From Corynebacterium pseudogenitalium (GTDB lineage: Bacteria > Actinomycetota > Actinomycetes > Mycobacteriales > Mycobacteriaceae): a DNA stretch of 64,000 bases. Below are positions 8,618 through 16,101 of this stretch, piece by piece. The stretch lies in NCBI RefSeq assembly GCF_024453815.1, contig NZ_CP072934.1:496001-560000 (forward strand). The letters are read 5' to 3'. Each line of letters starts with the position of its first letter. Position 1 is the stretch's first letter. The notes under the pieces were generated by a model. The model saw only the letters and a program-made list of their open reading frames with translations, was not told the DNA's origin and made no database searches. The position numbers were made by a program, and so were the translations under genes.

Positions 8618-9331
8618 ATGAATGGAACACCTATTCGCTTGCGTGAGTTCGCCTCGGACGGTGGCGGACAGCCCAGTAAGTCTGAGCAGATTGCGCAGCT
8701 CCGTGCGCAATTGGCCGAGCTCGACGGCGGTGCCGTGCAGGAGCAGATCGGGGGCGAGGGTGTGATTCCGTTGGGTGGTGAGTTGGCGAATGTGCTTCCG
8801 AACGGAGGTTTGCCACGGCGGCAGGTCACGCAGGTGAGCGATACGCCGTCGCTTATCGTAGAGATCCTCCGGCAGGTCACGGAGGCCGGCGGATACGCGG
8901 CCGTGGTGGGGTGGCCGGAGCTGTCCTACGCGGAGCTTTCAGCGCAAGCGCTACGCAGGACAGTCGCAGTTCCGGAGCCGGGGCTAGATGCAGTGCACGC
9001 CGCCGGTGTACTCGCCGAAGGGCTGGATGTGGTGGTGTTGTACACCCGAAGCGAAATCCAGTTCACGCCTGCCCAGGCCCGCCCGCTCCTCGCACGTGTG
9101 CGTGCCGGGGAAGCGGCGATGCTCTGCGTGAACGTGACGGTGCCTTCGCCCGCGCTGCGCATGAGCGCGGACATCGCTAGCTTCCACGGCATCGGGCGTG
9201 GCCGTGGGCGTATCGCAGGCATTGACCTTGAAGTGTCCGCGCACGCGAAAGGCTGGAAGCGGCCACCGGCACTACTGACGCTTGGAGTTGCGACGGGCGG
9301 TGTCACGCACCTGAAGGCGGTGCCCTCATGA
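8618..9331 (+). CDS. ImuA'-like (RecA-fold accessory) protein of the SOS mutasome
   Basis: 237 aa. It lies directly before imuB with an ATGA overlap and behind a LexA box, which is the standard position for imuA'. The protein has a short N-terminal helical part and then a RecA/SulA-like fold pattern, but no Walker A motif in the expected place (SDTPSLIVEIL), so it should not hydrolyse ATP. ImuA' proteins interact with ImuB, DnaE2 and RecA in translesion synthesis. The ATG at 8618 is chosen over a GTG at 8582 because conserved-looking sequence starts there. The assignment rests largely on context. Confidence 0.7.
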   Translation: MNGTPIRLREFASDGGGQPSKSEQIAQLRAQLAELDGGAVQEQIGGEGVIPLGGELANVLPNGGLPRRQVTQVSDTPSLIVEILRQVTEAGGYAAVVGWPELSYAELSAQALRRTVAVPEPGLDAVHAAGVLAEGLDVVVLYTRSEIQFTPAQARPLLARVRAGEAAMLCVNVTVPSPALRMSADIASFHGIGRGRGRIAGIDLEVSAHAKGWKRPPALLTLGVATGGVTHLKAVPS

Positions 9332-10872
9332 GGGTTGCTGCACTTTGGTTCCCGGACTGGCCCGTACAAGCAGCCAAGCTCGAAGCCGAGGACACGTTGG
9401 AAGAACCAATCGCGATCGCGGTGCAGCACCGCATCAAGGTCTGTTCGCAGGAGGCGCGGCGCGCCGGGGTCCGCCGCGGGATGCGGGTGCGGAACGCGCA
9501 GGCCGTCGCGCCTGAGCTGACGGTGGTGGAGGACAACCCGGAGCGCGACGGCCGCACGTTCAGCGCACTCGCAGGCTCCCTGGATGACGTGGCCGCCTCC
9601 GTGGAGGTGCTGCGCCCTGGCCTGGTGGTTGCGGACCTCGCCGCGGCGGGGAAGTTCCACGGCGATGAAGATACGGCGCTTGAGATGCTTCTCGACGCCG
9701 CCGCACGCCACGGCATTGACGTCATGGCAGGGGCGGCGGACGAGATCGCCACCGCGGTGATCGCCACCCGGAGCTCGCACGTGGTTGCAGCGGGGGAGTC
9801 GGCGCAGTTCCTTGCAGTACAGCCGCTTCGGGTGCTCACCGCCGAGACAGCACTCGGCGCGGACCCGGAAACGGTCCGTACCCTGGGCCAGCTGGGCATC
9901 CAGACGCTGGGGCAGCTCGCGCAACTGCCGTCCTCTGCCGTGATGACTCGCTTCGGGGTCGCAGGCATCCACCTCCACCGGATCGCCAGTGCGGCCCCGG
10001 ACCGGCGTGTCGCCCCGGAGCTACCCGTGGAGGACTTCGCCGTCGAGATGACACCGGAGGAACCGATTGAGCGCGTCGACGCCGCCGCGTTCGCCGCCCG
10101 GGCGCTCGCGGCTACGCTGCACCAGCGCCTCAAGGGGGCCGGGGTGCACTGCCTCCGGCTGAAAATCTCCGCCGAGCTTGTCGATGCCACCCGGGTTGAG
10201 CGCGTGTGGCGCACCCGGGAAGCACTGACGGAGGCTGGCACCGCCGACCGGGTGCGCTGGCAGCTCGACGGCTGGCTCACCAACGGGGGCGCAGGGCCGA
10301 TCGCCTCGCTCATGCTGGAACCACTTGAGCTTGCGCAACCCGACATGGTGGGGGAGCTGTGGTCCGACGGGGCGTCGGACGAGGGGGCGCGGCGCGTGAT
10401 CGAGCGGGTGCAGTCCCAGCTCGGAATGGAGGCGGTGCTGCAGCCGGTCGCGGTTGGAGGTCGCGGCGTGGCCGAGCGTATTCAGCTGGTGCCCTATGGG
10501 GAGGTGCCGCCGCAGGGCCGCGGGGCGTTCGTCGGCGCCGTTCCGTCACCACTTCCAGCCCGGCTCGGCGGTGGGATCGAACACCCGTCATCGCGGGTGC
10601 AGCTGCTGGACAGCGCCGACCAGCCGATACTGCTCAACGTCGAAGTCCTGCTCAGCGGCCAGCCGACAACGCTAGTGTGGGGCAAGCGCTGCTATGACAT
10701 CACCGCGTGGGCAGGGCCTTGGCCCGTTGACGAAGAGTGGTGGGGTGCGCATCCGACCCGGCTTGCGCGCCTCCAGGTGCTGGGCCACGACCAGGCGGTA
10801 GGAACAGGGCAGCGCGGGTGGTTGTTGGTGTGGCACCGGCAGCGATGGAGCGTCGAGGCGCTCTATCACTAG
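9328..10872 (+). CDS. imuB: ImuB, catalytically inactive Y-family DNA polymerase homologue
   Basis: 514 aa. The N-terminus (AALWFPDWPVQAAKLE) is characteristic of ImuB, and the Y-family palm and helix-hairpin-helix parts follow (LGQLGIQTLGQLAQLP). The acidic residues that hold the metal ions in active Y-family enzymes are missing: the usual DxDxFF is FPDWPVQA, and the SxDE motif reads VVADLAAAGKF. ImuB proteins serve as adaptors that bind the sliding clamp and recruit DnaE2, here encoded at 16092. It is coupled to imuA' by an ATGA overlap and converges on the AMIN-like lipoprotein gene, 3 bp away. Confidence 0.85.
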   Translation: MRVAALWFPDWPVQAAKLEAEDTLEEPIAIAVQHRIKVCSQEARRAGVRRGMRVRNAQAVAPELTVVEDNPERDGRTFSALAGSLDDVAASVEVLRPGLVVADLAAAGKFHGDEDTALEMLLDAAARHGIDVMAGAADEIATAVIATRSSHVVAAGESAQFLAVQPLRVLTAETALGADPETVRTLGQLGIQTLGQLAQLPSSAVMTRFGVAGIHLHRIASAAPDRRVAPELPVEDFAVEMTPEEPIERVDAAAFAARALAATLHQRLKGAGVHCLRLKISAELVDATRVERVWRTREALTEAGTADRVRWQLDGWLTNGGAGPIASLMLEPLELAQPDMVGELWSDGASDEGARRVIERVQSQLGMEAVLQPVAVGGRGVAERIQLVPYGEVPPQGRGAFVGAVPSPLPARLGGGIEHPSSRVQLLDSADQPILLNVEVLLSGQPTTLVWGKRCYDITAWAGPWPVDEEWWGAHPTRLARLQVLGHDQAVGTGQRGWLLVWHRQRWSVEALYH

Positions 10873-10875
10873 GTG

Positions 10876-11469
10876 TTAGGACTGCACGATGTCGACGACC
10901 AGGCGCAGCGGGTGTTCCAGAATCTGCACCGAATACGGCAAGTCGGAGCGCAACCCTACGACCACGCGGCTGCGACCCTCGTAGGTGCCGGCGTTGACGA
11001 CGTCGATAATGTTGCCGGTCTCTGCCGGGGTATCCACCTTGATCTGGTCCGCGTCCAGGCCAAGTTCGTAGGGGTAGACGGTGCCGTCGATGTTGATATT
11101 GAGGAACGCGTTGCCGGTCACCTTCAGTGGTTTGCCGGTGATCTCCTGCATCGGGGTGGAGGTGTAATCCACGAACCAGCCCGGCTTGCCCTCGCCGACG
11201 AGGTCCACGACAACGCGGTCGAACCCCTCGTGGGTGCCCACACGCACGCCAGCCACGGCGAGCTGAGTAGGCGCGGAAGGCCGCTGAGTCTTCGGGCTCG
11301 CGTTCGCGGTACCGAGCGGGCGAAGCTGCGTCGTTGATGGCGCAGCAAGCATCGAGCCGACGCGGGTCGCGGCCTGGTCCTGAGCAGGAGAGGACACGCA
11401 CCCAGCGAGCACGGCGCCAGCAATACAGGGCGTCAGCGCCGCAACGGCGAACTTCGGTAAGGGAAACAC
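10876..11469 (-). CDS. AMIN-like domain lipoprotein
   Basis: 197 aa, predicted to be exported and lipid-anchored: the signal peptide ends in a lipobox LAGC with Cys24. A Ser/Thr/Pro-rich spacer follows to about residue 68, and then one beta-rich AMIN-like domain (VRVGTHEGFDRVVVDLVG to the LRLVVDIVQS end). AMIN-type domains often bind cell-wall polymers or envelope proteins. The start is a GTG. No enzyme domain is attached, so the role is probably structural or as an adaptor at the envelope. It converges with imuB. Confidence 0.75.
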   Translation of the reverse strand: MFPLPKFAVAALTPCIAGAVLAGCVSSPAQDQAATRVGSMLAAPSTTQLRPLGTANASPKTQRPSAPTQLAVAGVRVGTHEGFDRVVVDLVGEGKPGWFVDYTSTPMQEITGKPLKVTGNAFLNINIDGTVYPYELGLDADQIKVDTPAETGNIIDVVNAGTYEGRSRVVVGLRSDLPYSVQILEHPLRLVVDIVQS

Positions 11470-11566
11470 GCAAAATACCGTAGCTAGAACGAATCTCGAA
11501 GAGCAAAGCAGAACGGCGAAAAATCAAAAAGGTTATCAAAATGTTAACTGCCCGACTCGGCCCGGT

Positions 11567-11580
11567 TTAGGTATACCTAA
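11567..11580. promoter_or_regulatory. Perfect 14-bp palindrome TTAGGTATACCTAA, possible DtxR-like operator
   Basis: The palindrome lies 20 bp upstream of the -10 element of the Fe-S protein gene, so it covers the -35 region. The half-site TTAGGT is that of the DtxR consensus (TTAGGTTAGCCTAACCTAA), but the centre is shorter. Iron control of a 2Fe-2S protein would make sense, yet another regulator is possible. Confidence 0.5.
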
Positions 11581-11599
11581 TCAATCGGGAAATTTTCGC

Positions 11600-11605
11600 T
11601 ACAGT
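11600..11605 (+). promoter_or_regulatory. -10 element TACAGT of a probable leaderless promoter
   Basis: TACAGT ends 7 bases before the ATG at 11613. That distance puts the transcription start at or next to the A of the ATG, as in the leaderless transcripts common in corynebacteria. Confidence 0.5.
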
Positions 11606-11612
11606 AGGTGAC

Positions 11613-12518
11613 ATGACTACAGCCCATGCACGCACACTCTGCTCCGATACGGACAGTGAGCCGCTGCCGGGTACCGCGAAACCCGGCTCGACCTACGTTT
11701 TGTTTGAGTGGCCACACAAGTGGAGCCACGACGTACTCGACGGCGACACCTTCGGGGACGAACTGACCGAAAAGTTGAAAGCGCACATGCAGCGCTACAA
11801 CGCCACCTTGCTGCTTATCCGCCACCCAACGAGGGAAGGCCGCCAGATTGAAGACCACCACGTCTACCTGGTCTTCGCCGACCAGGCAGCAACCGAGGTG
11901 CTGCATGTCGATGGGCCTGAGGCGATCCTGGATCTCGACCTGTCAGGCCCAGGGCAAAACAGCGCCAAGTCGCGTACGAAGCCACTCGTCCTGGTCTGTA
12001 CCCACGCGAAGCGCGACATGTGCTGCGCCATCAAGGGCCGCCCCATCGTCAACGAGCTCGTAGAGAAGTACCCGTTTGGGCATGGCAACGACGTGGTGTG
12101 GGAAACCTCGCACATCAAGGGGCACCGTTTCGCCGCCACGATGCTGCTCATGCCGTGGGCGTACAGTTTTGGCCGGATGAACCTCGAGGCTACTGAGGCC
12201 ATGCTTGAAGCTGCGATGCGCGGCGAGTACTTCGTGCCGGGCAACCGCGGCCGCGGCACCTTCAGCCCGGTAGGCCAGGTGGCGGAAGTGGACGTCGCAA
12301 CGCAGCTCGCCACCCGAGGGGACAAGGTGCGCTACGGCCAGCTCGAAGTCACCGCCGAGCGTATCGACGGCCCCTCCGCCCACGTCACCGTGACCGACAC
12401 CGCGACCGACACCGCCTACGAGGTGATGTTGGAGCAGCGCGACGTTGATGCCGTGATGGCATCATGCGGGAAGGACCCGAAGCCCGGCAAGAGCTGGGTC
12501 GTCGCTAGTCGCTCCTAG
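11613..12518 (+). CDS. Sucrase/ferredoxin-like (Apd1-type) thioredoxin-fold 2Fe-2S protein
   Basis: 301 aa, cytosolic. The core holds CTHAKRDMCC (Cys129, Cys137/138) and, 29 residues on, WETSHIKGHRFA with His167 and His171. This two-Cys, two-His (HxxxH) spacing resembles the bis-histidine 2Fe-2S site of yeast Apd1 and the bacterial sucrase/ferredoxin-like family. These proteins are thought to be electron carriers; the older name sucrase is misleading. A palindrome near the promoter suggests metal-dependent control. Its stop overlaps the stop of the HAD gene on the other strand. Confidence 0.8.
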   Translation: MTTAHARTLCSDTDSEPLPGTAKPGSTYVLFEWPHKWSHDVLDGDTFGDELTEKLKAHMQRYNATLLLIRHPTREGRQIEDHHVYLVFADQAATEVLHVDGPEAILDLDLSGPGQNSAKSRTKPLVLVCTHAKRDMCCAIKGRPIVNELVEKYPFGHGNDVVWETSHIKGHRFAATMLLMPWAYSFGRMNLEATEAMLEAAMRGEYFVPGNRGRGTFSPVGQVAEVDVATQLATRGDKVRYGQLEVTAERIDGPSAHVTVTDTATDTAYEVMLEQRDVDAVMASCGKDPKPGKSWVVASRS

Positions 12519-13303
12519 ATGTAGCTGGGCAGCACGTCAGCGACCCTGTTGATCACGTGGTCGGTGCGCTGCTGCACCTCGGCGGGCGAGTGGCGGAAGC
12601 TATGCGAGTGATCTGCGATTTCGTGCATGGACAGGTCATTCCACGAGTCGCCGAAGGTGTACAGCTCGATGTCTTCGCGTGGGACGTCGAGTAGCTGCAA
12701 CAGGTCCTGGATGCCCGCACCCTTCGTGCGGCCCGGCGCCATGATGTCGATGAAGTCCTGGTTCTGGGCCACTGACACATGCGGCAGCGCGCGCGTCCAC
12801 TCGTAGACTTCCGCGCGCAGGTCTTCGTCGTTCGGGATCCACAAGGGGACGACGGCGAACTCGTGGTGGGGAATGTCGGCCGTGGTCATCCTGTCGAAGT
12901 TGACGGTAAAGCTACTGCGAGCCTGGGTGTTGTTGCTGAACTCACCATCGACGTGGCCGATCGTGGTGCCGAACACCGCCACCCCATCCGTGTCAGCGAA
13001 GTGCGTGACCACCTGTTCGACGATCTCCGGGTCTACAAGGTGTGAGTAGAGCAGGCGCTCGTTGTCGCCGGTGGTTGCGGAGCCACCGTTCGAGAGCACC
13101 TGGTAGTCGAAGCGGATGGGGCAGTGGCGCATTCCGAACTCGAGCGCGGTGCGCGAGCGTCCGGTGGCAGAAATGGCGATGTGCCCGGCGTCGCGCCAGG
13201 CCTGGATCGCGGCCATGTCGGCCGGGTCGAAGCCGTGCTCGCCCGTGTCAGTGTCCGTGGGATGATGAAGGGTGCCATCAAAATCAAACGCTGCGATTTT
13301 CAT
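12515..13303 (-). CDS. HAD-superfamily phosphatase, Cof type
   Basis: 262 aa. Motif I is FDFDGTLHH, giving nucleophile Asp7 and Asp9. Motif II is in SATGRSRTAL, and the late motif with the metal-binding acid is TFGDSWNDLSM. The order and the cap between motifs II and III fit Cof-type sugar-phosphate or nucleotide phosphatases. The ATG at 13303 starts right at the HAD fold; longer upstream frames add a low-quality Arg/His-rich stretch. It follows metI on the same strand by 29 bp and may be co-transcribed with metQNI. The substrate is unknown. Confidence 0.82.
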   Translation of the reverse strand: MKIAAFDFDGTLHHPTDTDTGEHGFDPADMAAIQAWRDAGHIAISATGRSRTALEFGMRHCPIRFDYQVLSNGGSATTGDNERLLYSHLVDPEIVEQVVTHFADTDGVAVFGTTIGHVDGEFSNNTQARSSFTVNFDRMTTADIPHHEFAVVPLWIPNDEDLRAEVYEWTRALPHVSVAQNQDFIDIMAPGRTKGAGIQDLLQLLDVPREDIELYTFGDSWNDLSMHEIADHSHSFRHSPAEVQQRTDHVINRVADVLPSYI

Positions 13304-13332
13304 GGCACCCATCCTAACCAACTGGTCACACC

Positions 13333-14025
13333 TTAGCGGCGCATCACCTTCTTGGACAGCCAGTTGCCCAAGAACTGCGCCAGCTGCACGATGACGACGA
13401 TGACGATCACAGCCGCCCACGTCACCTGCGGCTCGAACTGGCGGTAGCCATACACGATGGCGAAGTCACCAAGGCCGCCACCGCCGATGTAGCCGGCCAT
13501 CGCGGACATATCGATCACCGCGATGAAGATGAACGTGTAGCCGAGAATCAGCGGGCCGAGCGCCTCGGGGAGGATGACGGTGCGGATGATCGTCCACGGG
13601 CCTGCGCCCATCGAACGCGCGGCCTCAATCATGCCGGGGTCGATGGATACCAGGTTCTGCTCGACAATACGGGCCACGGTAAAGGTCGCGGAGAAACACA
13701 TCACAAACGTAGCTGCGCCCCGGCCAATCGTGGTGCCCACCACCGACAGGGTGATGGGGTAGAGCATCGCGATCATGATGATGAACGGGATCGGCCGGAA
13801 GAAGTTCACGGCGAAGTTAATCACCCAGTACACGACACTGTTCTGCAGGATGCCACCCGGGCGGGTGGTGTACAAGAACACGCCAAGGATCAGGCCGCAG
13901 ATACCGCCGACCAGCAGGGTGATGCCCACCATCCAAAGGGTATCGCCGATGGCGTCTACGAACGTGGGGCCGAGCCGGTCCCAGTTCGGCTGCGCCAGAA
14001 TGAATTCGTTGACAGCACTGTTCAT
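13333..14025 (-). CDS. metI: Methionine ABC transporter permease MetI
   Basis: 230 aa. A short N-terminal part precedes five hydrophobic segments, and the conserved permease loop IEAARSMGAGPWTIIRTVILPEA docks the ATPase (seen as VSIDPGMIEAARSMGAG). The length and the MetI-typical segments (LVGGICGLILGVFL, YIGGGGLGDFAI) fit the family. It overlaps metN by 4 bp and is the third gene of metQNI. The system imports D- and L-methionine. Confidence 0.9.
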   Translation of the reverse strand: MNSAVNEFILAQPNWDRLGPTFVDAIGDTLWMVGITLLVGGICGLILGVFLYTTRPGGILQNSVVYWVINFAVNFFRPIPFIIMIAMLYPITLSVVGTTIGRGAATFVMCFSATFTVARIVEQNLVSIDPGMIEAARSMGAGPWTIIRTVILPEALGPLILGYTFIFIAVIDMSAMAGYIGGGGLGDFAIVYGYRQFEPQVTWAAVIVIVVIVQLAQFLGNWLSKKVMRR

Positions 14026-15053
14026 CGACGTATCTCCTGAATATCTGTGGTGCCCTGCAGCGTGTGCAGAAACTCGTTAATCGCTTCGTCGTCACCGCTG
14101 AGGCGAACCGTCATCTTGCCGAAGGAGTGCTCCTGCAGGGTCGTAATACCCGCGTGCACCGGCTGAATCGACACGCCGCGTTGGCGTGCCTTCTCCGCCG
14201 CGCCGAAGAATCCCGAGTGTTCGGTCAGGTCGACGGTGAAGAGGCGCCCAGGCGCCGCGTTCAGCAACTCGAGCTCCTCGTGCTTGTCTGGGGTGTTGCG
14301 AAGCGACGTCGATACGAAGCGCTGCGCGACCTTCGTCTTCGGGTCCGAGAACACCTCGTAGACGGAGCCATACTCGACGACCTTGCCGGCCTCCATCACG
14401 GCGACCTTGTCCGCAATCGCGCGGATCACGTCCATCTCGTGGGTAATCACCACGATCGTGATGCCGAGCTCCGCGTTGACGCGGCGCAGCAACTCGAGCA
14501 CCTCGTGGGTGGTCTCGGGGTCGAGGGCGGAGGTGGCTTCGTCGGCAAGCAAGAGCGAGGGATTCGTGGCGAGCGCACGAGCGATGCCCACGCGCTGCTT
14601 CTGACCACCCGAAAGCTGCTCGGGGTAGTTCTTGCCACGATCCGACAGGCCGACGAACTCGAGGAGCTCCTCGACGCGCGCCCGGCGCTCCTGCTTGCCC
14701 AAACCGGCAAGCTGCAGCGGGTACTCAATGTTGCCCGCCGCAGTTCGGGAAGAGAACAGGTTGAACTGCTGGAAAATCATCCCAACGTTTCGGCGCACTT
14801 CCCGCAGGCGCTTCTCGCTCTTGCCGACGATGTTGGTGCCGTCGAGGAGGAGTTCGCCGCTGGTAGGCATGTCGAGCCCGTTGATCAGCCGCACCAGCGT
14901 GGACTTGCCAGCGCCGGAGTAGCCGATCACTCCAAGGATCTCACCAGGCTCGACCGTCAGCGACACATTGTCGACGGCCACAACCTCGCGCCCACCCGTT
15001 GTAAAGACTTTCGATACGTCCCGGAACTCAACCCGGGTGCCGGTTTTCGTCAC
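14022..15053 (-). CDS. metN: Methionine ABC transporter ATP-binding protein MetN
   Basis: 343 aa. Walker A is GYSGAGKS at 44-51, the signature LSGGQKQRV, and Walker B LLLADEATSALD. After about residue 260 comes the extra C-terminal domain (NIL/ferredoxin-like) that binds methionine and inhibits transport when the cell is replete. The start is a GTG, 3 bp after the metQ stop. It is flanked by metQ and metI, as in C. glutamicum. Confidence 0.92.
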   Translation of the reverse strand: MTKTGTRVEFRDVSKVFTTGGREVVAVDNVSLTVEPGEILGVIGYSGAGKSTLVRLINGLDMPTSGELLLDGTNIVGKSEKRLREVRRNVGMIFQQFNLFSSRTAAGNIEYPLQLAGLGKQERRARVEELLEFVGLSDRGKNYPEQLSGGQKQRVGIARALATNPSLLLADEATSALDPETTHEVLELLRRVNAELGITIVVITHEMDVIRAIADKVAVMEAGKVVEYGSVYEVFSDPKTKVAQRFVSTSLRNTPDKHEELELLNAAPGRLFTVDLTEHSGFFGAAEKARQRGVSIQPVHAGITTLQEHSFGKMTVRLSGDDEAINEFLHTLQGTTDIQEIRR

Positions 15054-15056
15054 GGA

Positions 15057-15947
15057 TTACTTCTCCTGAAGGCGTGCGAGGATAGCGTTCGCGTCATCGC
15101 GGGAGCGCTCAACAGCGACCGCGGTGCCACGGGAATCCTCCTGGACGGCAGCTGCGACCTCTGGGGAGTTCCACAGCTCTGCGAGGCGGTTGTAGGTCGG
15201 GTTGTCCAGGTCCTCAGCGCGTGCCGCGAAGACGTTGATGTACGGCTCGCCCTGCTCGGAAGCCGGGTCATCCTGGAAGATAGCCTGCTTTGGCTCAATG
15301 CCAGCGCGCTCCAGCCAGGAGTTGTTGATGATGGCCGGGCGACCCTCCTTGTATGCGGAGGTCGTCTGGGAAGCGTCGACCGGAACAACCTTCACCTTCG
15401 ACGCTGCCTCGTCGATATCTGCTGGAGACGGTGCCAGCTCATCAGCGCCGTCCTTCAGCGTGACCAAGTCAGCCTGGACGAGGACGTTGATTGCGCGACC
15501 CTGGTTCGAGTCATCGTTCGGGATAGCAACCTCGGTGCCTTCGATGCCGTCGAGGGAATCGTGATCCTTCCAGAACAGTGCCAGCGGGTAGATCTCCGTG
15601 GTGGACAGCACCTTCAGGTCGTTGCCGGAAGCCTCGTTGTAGGTAGCGAGGTAGAGGATGTGCTGGAACTTGTTCAGGTCAATCTCGCCCTGGGCAAGCG
15701 CCTCGTTGACTGGTGCGTAGTCAGAGAACTGCACGATGTCGAGGGTGATGCCGTTGTCCGCTGCAAGGTCTTCGAAGACGGACCATGCTTTCTGGTCAGC
15801 GTCGGTGGTACCAATCTTGACGACGGTGTCCTCGCCGCCACCGGCAGCGTCAGTGGATTTTTCGGCGGAGTTGTCAGAGCAGGCTACGAGGCTGGTAGCT
15901 GCGAGAGCTGAAGCTGCGATGGTTGCAATCACACGGTTGAGGCGCAT
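15057..15947 (-). CDS. metQ: Methionine-binding lipoprotein MetQ (NlpA family)
   Basis: 296 aa, extracellular receptor of the importer. The signal peptide ends in a lipobox with Cys23 (SLVACS). The mature part shows NlpA/MetQ features such as IVQFSDYAPVNEALAQGEIDLN and FQHILYLATYNEASG. AAGGAGAC lies just before the ATG. An McbR-type box at 16008-16023 lies in its promoter region, which is shared with the divergent dnaE2. The neighbour pair metQ/dnaE2 is conserved with C. glutamicum. Confidence 0.92.
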   Translation of the reverse strand: MRLNRVIATIAASALAATSLVACSDNSAEKSTDAAGGGEDTVVKIGTTDADQKAWSVFEDLAADNGITLDIVQFSDYAPVNEALAQGEIDLNKFQHILYLATYNEASGNDLKVLSTTEIYPLALFWKDHDSLDGIEGTEVAIPNDDSNQGRAINVLVQADLVTLKDGADELAPSPADIDEAASKVKVVPVDASQTTSAYKEGRPAIINNSWLERAGIEPKQAIFQDDPASEQGEPYINVFAARAEDLDNPTYNRLAELWNSPEVAAAVQEDSRGTAVAVERSRDDANAILARLQEK

Positions 15948-16007
15948 GATGTCTCCTTTATGTCTTTCGTTGGGGAATCATTGATGGTTTGAAAACTTAG
16001 CATCTAT

Positions 16008-16023
16008 TGGACCGCTTAGTCTA
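16008..16023. promoter_or_regulatory. McbR-type operator upstream of metQNI
   Basis: TGGAC-CGCTTA-GTCTA matches 9 of 10 bases of TAGAC-N6-GTCTA and lies 61 bp upstream of the metQ ATG. Its spacer CGCTTA is close to that of the perfect box at 1709 (TGCTTA). Confidence 0.75.
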
Positions 16024-16067
16024 TCCCTGGCTGCAAACGTTGAATATAAATCGGCTTGCGCGAGCAT

Positions 16068-16101
16068 TCGAACATGTTTACACTATCGAACATGCGATTC
16101 A
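16068..16101. promoter_or_regulatory. Two directly repeated LexA half-sites at the dnaE2 start
   Basis: TCGAACATG occurs at 16068 and again at 16086, 18 bp apart. Each begins with a full left half of the corynebacterial SOS box (TCGAACA) but has a weak right half, about 3 of 7 bases. LexA control of dnaE2 is expected from the family; the site is degenerate. Confidence 0.4.

Noticed and set aside
14064..15911. A 615-codon + strand open frame
   Set aside because: It is antisense to metN and metQ, which have complete domain signatures. The predicted protein has no recognisable domain.
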